Positions 41,720-45,252 of a stretch of 45,252 nucleotides of DNA are shown in pieces; the stretch's first letter is position 1, and each line of letters begins with the position of its first letter. Source of the DNA: CAYVXE01 sp964455375 (lineage in GTDB: Bacteria > Zhuqueibacterota > Zhuqueibacteria > Oceanimicrobiales > Oceanimicrobiaceae); the NCBI GenBank assembly GCA_964455375.1, contig CAYVXE010000026.1:1-45252 (forward strand), read 5' to 3'. Under the pieces are notes generated by a model. It saw only the letters and a list, made by a program, of their open reading frames with translations. It was not told where the DNA came from and did no database searches. The position numbers and the translations under genes were made by a program.

Positions 41720-41753
41720 TCGGGAGTGCCATACTGTATTTTGGAACTCCCGA
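41720..41753 (+). terminator. Hairpin terminator or attenuator before the cytochrome gene
   Basis: TCGGGAGT (41720-41727) and ACTCCCGA (41746-41753) form an 8-bp stem, followed on the plus strand by TTATTTAAATTTTT. It lies just after the stop of the periplasmic protein gene and before the preferred start of the cytochrome gene. It could therefore lower downstream expression. It also argues against the ATG at 41712 as the cytochrome start. Confidence 0.6.
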
Positions 41754-41795
41754 TTATTTAAATTTTTCTCAATTCAAACAACGGAATCACACTGT

Positions 41796-43052
41796 ATGCT
41801 TCAAAAAATAAATTTAAGCATCGTCGCGTTTTTATTAGCCCTCTTACTCTCAGCCTATGGGTGGGCAGACGTTTTCGCAACTGAAGGGGGGCCGTCTCAC
41901 ATTATCAGGCTTACCAATATTGAATTCAGGCCGAATAAACTGAAAGTGAAGGTAGGAGATACCATCACTTTCATCAACAAAGACAAATTCAAACATGATG
42001 TTTATATTGTGCGAACGGCAAATCCAAATGATGTCTTGATTCCAGCGACAACTCTGGAACCTGATAAGGAAACCGCCGTGACAATTTCTGAGCGCGGCTT
42101 GTTTACGGTTTACTGCACGATTCACGGTGGCATGCGTGGTAAAATCACGACGACCGGCTCTTTTGAATTGACGGATGAAGAAAAAAAACAGGCCCTCGCC
42201 AAACATGTACTTCCTCCAATCGTGAAAACGGGTGAGACCCTCTTTTGGGGAGCAGCTCAATGTCACCAATGCCATAAAATGGGCGATCGCGGCAGCGGGA
42301 TACGCGGGCCTAATCTGAGCGATATCGGACTGCGGTCCACCATTCGCGCCCAAAAGCTCGGGTTATCCTCAGGAACGGAATATTTGGTGCAGTCCATTCT
42401 CGAACCACAAGCTTACCTGGTGGAGAACTACTCAAACGATATGGCTACGGTTTACCAACCGCCAATAGACCTTAATGCGGAACAAATCAAAGCGATTGTG
42501 ACCTACCTGCAGAGTCAGGGTGGGGTCGTAGATGACTGGTCCATCAATATAGATGAAGATAAACTCAAAACCATTCCTACCATGAATCCATTCACGAACG
42601 GTAATGCTGAACGCGGTAAAATCCTGTTTAACGATGCCGGATGCAACAGTTGTCATACGGTTGGAGAGCAAAAGGCCGTGTCCCCGGCCCCGGACTTGAC
42701 TGAAATAGGTGCTTTCCGTAATTGGACCTGGCTGGCAGAGTCAGTTATCGATCCCAATGCAGAGATTGGATCAAACTGGAAGTATGCCACCGTGTATGTT
42801 AACGAAGTGAAAAAAGGGTTTAAAACTGAAAAGACCTTCCTGGGCTTCCTGCGGGAAAATACGGAGGACAGTGTAAAAGTCCTGGGAGATGGACCTCGAA
42901 TGTTTGCCTTTCCACGCTCTCAAGTGAATCATGTCATCGTCAATAAGGAAACCAAAATGCCTGCGGACTATGCAGAGATTTTGACCTTTCAGCAGATGGC
43001 AGATTTAATTACATATTTGCAGTCACTGAAAGGAGACACAAAGAAACATTAA
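41796..43052 (+). CDS. Periplasmic cupredoxin - dihaem cytochrome c fusion
   Basis: This is a 418-residue exported redox protein. The ATG at 41796 begins a normal signal peptide ending near YGWADVFA; the frame is open to 41712, but that part holds a hairpin and no signal. Residues ~35-123 are a plastocyanin-like cupredoxin with all four type 1 copper ligands (His67, Cys107, His110, Met113 in YCTIHGGM). Two cytochrome c domains follow: CHQCH at 156-160 and CNSCH at 283-287. The second resembles the 'putative haem-binding domain' seen in Planctomycetes-type proteins (LTEIG..., SVIDPNAEI, and a long insert before the end). It probably carries electrons in the periplasm; the donor and acceptor are unknown. 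Confidence 0.9.
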   Translation: MLQKINLSIVAFLLALLLSAYGWADVFATEGGPSHIIRLTNIEFRPNKLKVKVGDTITFINKDKFKHDVYIVRTANPNDVLIPATTLEPDKETAVTISERGLFTVYCTIHGGMRGKITTTGSFELTDEEKKQALAKHVLPPIVKTGETLFWGAAQCHQCHKMGDRGSGIRGPNLSDIGLRSTIRAQKLGLSSGTEYLVQSILEPQAYLVENYSNDMATVYQPPIDLNAEQIKAIVTYLQSQGGVVDDWSINIDEDKLKTIPTMNPFTNGNAERGKILFNDAGCNSCHTVGEQKAVSPAPDLTEIGAFRNWTWLAESVIDPNAEIGSNWKYATVYVNEVKKGFKTEKTFLGFLRENTEDSVKVLGDGPRMFAFPRSQVNHVIVNKETKMPADYAEILTFQQMADLITYLQSLKGDTKKH

Positions 43053-43085
43053 GGAACTATCTGGCAGACGTCAAGACAAAAGACT

Positions 43086-43123
43086 CGGCAGAAAGCAAAT
43101 TAACAGGAGTTTGCTTTCTGCCG
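43086..43123 (+). terminator. Long hairpin after the cytochrome gene
   Basis: CGGCAGAAAGCAAA (43086-43099) and TTTGCTTTCTGCCG (43110-43123) form a 14-bp perfect stem with a 10-base loop, 34 bases after the stop codon. No T-run follows, so it may act as a factor-dependent terminator or 3'-end stabiliser. Confidence 0.6.
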
Positions 43124-43153
43124 TGCAGGGCCGCCGTTAACCGGACACTTGGG

Positions 43154-43206
43154 ATTCAAAAAATGATTTAAGAACACCGTTTAACGATTTTTGATTTGAA
43201 AAGATA
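43154..43206 (+). repeat. 53-base direct repeat, copy 1
   Basis: This sequence, beginning ATTCAAAAAATGATTT and ending GAAAAGATA, recurs at 43460-43512 with four substitutions and no gaps. The two copies flank the palindrome cluster. Confidence 0.75.
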
Positions 43207-43238
43207 GAACCGGCTCATTTAACTTCCGCCCGCGGGGC

Positions 43239-43301
43239 TGTAGAACGACATTCATGTCGTTGTGCAGGAAGGTGATTTCACGACATAAATGTCGATCTAC
43301 A
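43239..43301. repeat. Double palindrome element with TGTAGA/TCTACA ends
   Basis: ACGACAT-TC-ATGTCGT (43245-43260) and CGACAT-AA-ATGTCG (43281-43294) are each perfect palindromes. The outer TGTAGA and TCTACA are inverted to one another, so the whole 63 bases can also fold as one structure. It resembles REP-like extragenic elements. Confidence 0.6.
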
Positions 43302-43327
43302 TATTTTCATGCCTCTTTTTAGACAGT

Positions 43328-43382
43328 CTCCTGCTGTCAGGAGCCAGTTGGCATCCACCCGCATGATCCCACTGACGTGGGA
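43328..43382. repeat. Two further perfect hairpins
   Basis: CTCCTG-CTGT-CAGGAG (43328-43343) and TCCCAC-TGAC-GTGGGA (43367-43382) are 6-bp perfect stems with 4-base loops. With the double palindrome just before them they form a cluster of four within 145 bases. Confidence 0.6.
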
Positions 43383-43459
43383 ACTACAAACCTAGCCGGC
43401 AACCTCAGTGGTGACCTTTAACTTCTTCGTAAATTCTTATTCATCATTCCTTGTTGGTA

Positions 43460-43512
43460 ATTCAAAAAATGATTTGAGAACACCGATTAACAATTTTTGA
43501 TTTGAGAAGATA
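43460..43512 (+). repeat. 53-base direct repeat, copy 2
   Basis: This is the second copy of the sequence at 43154-43206, in the same orientation, 306 bases further on, with four substitutions. Confidence 0.75.
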
Positions 43513-43596
43513 AAGCCCATCCGTTCGGATTCTTCAAAAATCTGCGGTCATCATTCTTGTAGGATATTCAAAATTATGGGGTTAGGTACGGACGTT

Positions 43597-44469
43597 TCAA
43601 TGTTGTTCAGATGCGGTGTTGTGTACGTCGGAATCTTGAATGATATCAGATGCAGTCACGCCCTCGTCCCAGGGCAGGTTTTTATATTTGAATTTTCGAC
43701 CCTTAACGATATTAAACTTAACGATTTTAAACGTTGGGCTGAGGTCGAAATCACGGGGCAATATCTGGCTGTGATGGCGCATGACCAGTTTGCTGCCGTA
43801 GGGATTTTGACTCAGATTGTTCTCGTCGCCGGAGAACTGTTTCAACGCCGGGTTTACCGGATAACCAACCTTCTGAAATGCATTGGCGATCATGCCGGAA
43901 CAGATGACCTTATAGGTGCTGCAATGTCCGAGACAGGCCACGATGCTTTGTCGCTGGAACGGGTTCAGCCATCTTGGCAAAAGCATTAATGCAATATCGA
44001 TGATGTTTTGCTGGTCATAGGATTTACCTAAATTGCTGATCACCTCGTCAATAACGGTGCGTAAGTCAGCCGATTTGATACCGAATGCCCGACATACCCG
44101 GAGGTTGTAATCTTTATATTTATTGAGGGGCGACGCGACAACCCCAAGTCCCGTAAACGCCTCGATGACGAGATGCTCTGCGTCGTCACCATAAACCGCG
44201 AGATACTTTTCCCTCAGTGGGTTGTCCTTCTTGATCAACTCATCACCAACATACATAGAAATATGACTCCAGTGGCTCTGCGAGAACAGTTTGATGATCT
44301 GGCTCAGACGTGAGCGACCTTCAACCAGAACGACATCACCCTTTCGGATATATTTTTTCAGGTTATCCAGATTGTTATAAATTCTTTGGTGATACCCACC
44401 GGTGCGTGTTTCCAGGCGACGAGTTAAATATCGGCCAAATCGTATCGTGAACTTATTCGCTTTACTCAT
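43597..44469 (-). CDS. Permuted NlpC/P60 (YiiX/DUF830-like) cysteine hydrolase
   Basis: This is a 290-residue protein with the circularly permuted papain fold of YiiX-like NlpC/P60 relatives. The N-terminal core KGDVVLVEGRSRLSQIIKLF is followed by the catalytic His69 in HWSHISMYVGD, an acidic Glu103 in LVIEAF, and, permuted to the C-terminal side, the catalytic Cys190 in VICSGMIANAFQKVGYPV. Family members hydrolyse amide or ester bonds; some act on lipids or peptidoglycan. There is no signal peptide, so it is probably cytoplasmic or membrane-associated. It starts 15 bases after the acyl-CoA oxidase-like gene and is probably cotranscribed, which would fit a lipid-related substrate (inference). 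Confidence 0.8.
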   Translation of the reverse strand: MSKANKFTIRFGRYLTRRLETRTGGYHQRIYNNLDNLKKYIRKGDVVLVEGRSRLSQIIKLFSQSHWSHISMYVGDELIKKDNPLREKYLAVYGDDAEHLVIEAFTGLGVVASPLNKYKDYNLRVCRAFGIKSADLRTVIDEVISNLGKSYDQQNIIDIALMLLPRWLNPFQRQSIVACLGHCSTYKVICSGMIANAFQKVGYPVNPALKQFSGDENNLSQNPYGSKLVMRHHSQILPRDFDLSPTFKIVKFNIVKGRKFKYKNLPWDEGVTASDIIQDSDVHNTASEQH

Positions 44470-44484
44470 GATGGCACAAATTCT

Positions 44485-45252
44485 CTACATGGATGATTCA
44501 GATATCGTGGCTATGGGAGCCGCCAGACATGCATCGGGGATGCCGAAAGAATCCACCAGCGCCACAGCGTCCGGTCGCAATTCCTTACAAAGTTGCTCAA
44601 CCTGGTTACGGATAGCTTTTGCTTTGCCGCCTTCGAAATATCCGTTTTCAAGAAACCAGCCTCTGTTCTGCTCCAGCGTGGACAAAGCAAACAGCATGTA
44701 GATTTTAGAAAGAATCGTTTGTACCTTTTCATTCCGGATGGTTTTTAAGCCCGTTTGAAATTCTTTCAGCATGATGTGTTGCACATGCGCTTTGGCCAGC
44801 GTTATCAGATGGTTCTGACAATCTAAAAACGCCTGATAAGAATCGCTACCATTGTCAATGCGATTTTTAATACGTCTTGCCGCAGAGATGAGAAGCCTTT
44901 GTTCACGATAAGAGAATGCGCTCAAATGAAATTCCGGATCGCGCAAATGAGTTTCATCGGTGAGGCGGGTTATGACTGGATTCAGTTCAGAAATTTTTTG
45001 GGCAGCCTGGCGCACGGCGTATTTTAAGACTCCCAGGGTGTTCATTTCATTGAATTGATGTTTGAATTCGGTGAGCAGTCCTTTGGCCAGCAGTTGCAGA
45101 AGAACGGTATTATCGCCTTCAAATGTGGCAAAGACGTCCGTATCTGCTTTCAACGCGGCAAATCGATTTTCCGCCAGGTAGCCCTTGCCACCGCAGCTTT
45201 CCCGGCATACCTGAATCGTTTCTGTGGCATGCCAACTGCTGAGCGCCTTCAG
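44485..45252 (-). CDS. Acyl-CoA oxidase/dehydrogenase-type flavoenzyme, C-terminal part (5' end outside window)
   Basis: The frame is open to the last base of the window, so the protein starts beyond it; 255 C-terminal residues are visible. The order CRESCGGKGYLAENR, then ADTDVFATFEGDNTVLLQ, is diagnostic of acyl-CoA oxidases and related dehydrogenases. The Glu of TFEGDNTV (visible residue 45) corresponds to the catalytic base that abstracts the alpha proton of acyl-CoA. The remaining helical sequence is the acyl-CoA oxidase C-terminal domain, which is long for a simple dehydrogenase. It should act in fatty acid beta-oxidation in the cytoplasm with FAD. TTG codons inside the frame (for example at 45153) should not be taken as starts. 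Confidence 0.88.
   Translation of the reverse strand: MKALSSWHATETIQVCRESCGGKGYLAENRFAALKADTDVFATFEGDNTVLLQLLAKGLLTEFKHQFNEMNTLGVLKYAVRQAAQKISELNPVITRLTDETHLRDPEFHLSAFSYREQRLLISAARRIKNRIDNGSDSYQAFLDCQNHLITLAKAHVQHIMLKEFQTGLKTIRNEKVQTILSKIYMLFALSTLEQNRGWFLENGYFEGGKAKAIRNQVEQLCKELRPDAVALVDSFGIPDACLAAPIATISESSM

Larger units (their letters stand above)
43053..43596. other. Intergenic region with terminator, palindrome cluster and direct repeats
   Basis: This is a 544-base gap between convergent genes. In order it holds a long terminator-like hairpin, one copy of a 53-base repeat, a cluster of four perfect short palindromes, and the second copy of the 53-base repeat. No gene is supported. Confidence 0.6.

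Noticed and set aside
41712..41795. Extended N-terminus of the cupredoxin-cytochrome protein
   Set aside because: This 28-codon stretch contains a terminator-like hairpin, and the signal peptide starts naturally at the ATG at 41796.
43350..43370. Second sigma-54 promoter (TGGCAT...GCATG)
   Set aside because: The GG-to-GC spacing is one base too short and the TTGC element is absent.
43576..43989. 137-residue plus-strand reading frame over the YiiX-like gene
   Set aside because: It lies almost wholly antisense to a gene with clear catalytic motifs and shows no family resemblance.
1..45252. CRISPR array, prophage, integrase or insertion-sequence transposase
   Set aside because: No regularly spaced direct repeats and no transposase, integrase or phage structural genes were seen; all repeats are short and non-coding.

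Overview
The window looks like a chromosomal piece of an uncultured Gram-negative bacterium of the FCB group, most likely KSB1/Calditrichota-like (inference). The reasons are a GWxTD-domain protein, a PorV/PorQ-type outer-membrane protein beside secreted proteins with type IX-like C-terminal tails, TonB receptors with carboxypeptidase-regulatory-like N-terminal domains, FG-GAP/UnbV proteins, and many small palindromic intergenic repeats. The window begins inside one gene (class II aldolase) and ends inside another (acyl-CoA oxidase-type flavoenzyme).

Layout. 1-5.5 kb: aldolase end, NhaC-type antiporter, STAS protein, DHDPS-family aldolase, GNAT acetyltransferase and class I aminotransferase. 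5.9-11.7 kb (all minus): lipoprotein plus TonB receptor, then an overlapping pair of a GWxTD protein and an unknown lipoprotein. 12.3-20.8 kb (minus): one probable operon of DUF4397 lipoprotein, large TonB receptor, 1122-residue tailed secreted protein and PorV-like protein, closed by a strong terminator and flanked by related repeats in the same orientation. 21.6-26.7 kb: two large FG-GAP proteins separated by a repeat-rich gap. 26.7-36.8 kb: a sigma-54 response regulator, serA, a class V aminotransferase, and the housekeeping proteostasis set engB, lon, clpX, clpP, tig, preceded by tRNA-Leu(UAG) with its own promoter. 37.3-40.4 kb: hybrid sensor kinase, an unusual intergenic region and a small membrane protein. 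40.6-43.1 kb (plus): an unknown periplasmic protein and a cupredoxin/dihaem cytochrome c. 43.1-45.3 kb: a palindrome cluster between direct repeats, a permuted NlpC/P60 (YiiX-like) protein and the acyl-CoA oxidase end.

The most interesting signal is non-coding. Between 39,552 and 39,834 (minus strand) there is a near-consensus sigma-54 promoter, a perfect inverted repeat at enhancer distance, and a predicted ~143-nt RNA ending in a rho-independent terminator. That RNA carries seven GGA motifs. Two lie in hairpin loops; one matches the CsrA SELEX consensus RUACARGGAUGU exactly and the other matches its ACANGGANGU core. It could be a sigma-54-controlled CsrA-sequestering small RNA upstream of a sensor kinase. 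A second notable point is that ClpP has Asn instead of Asp in its catalytic triad.

All functions come from reading the sequence by eye. No database search, folding program or alignment was run.
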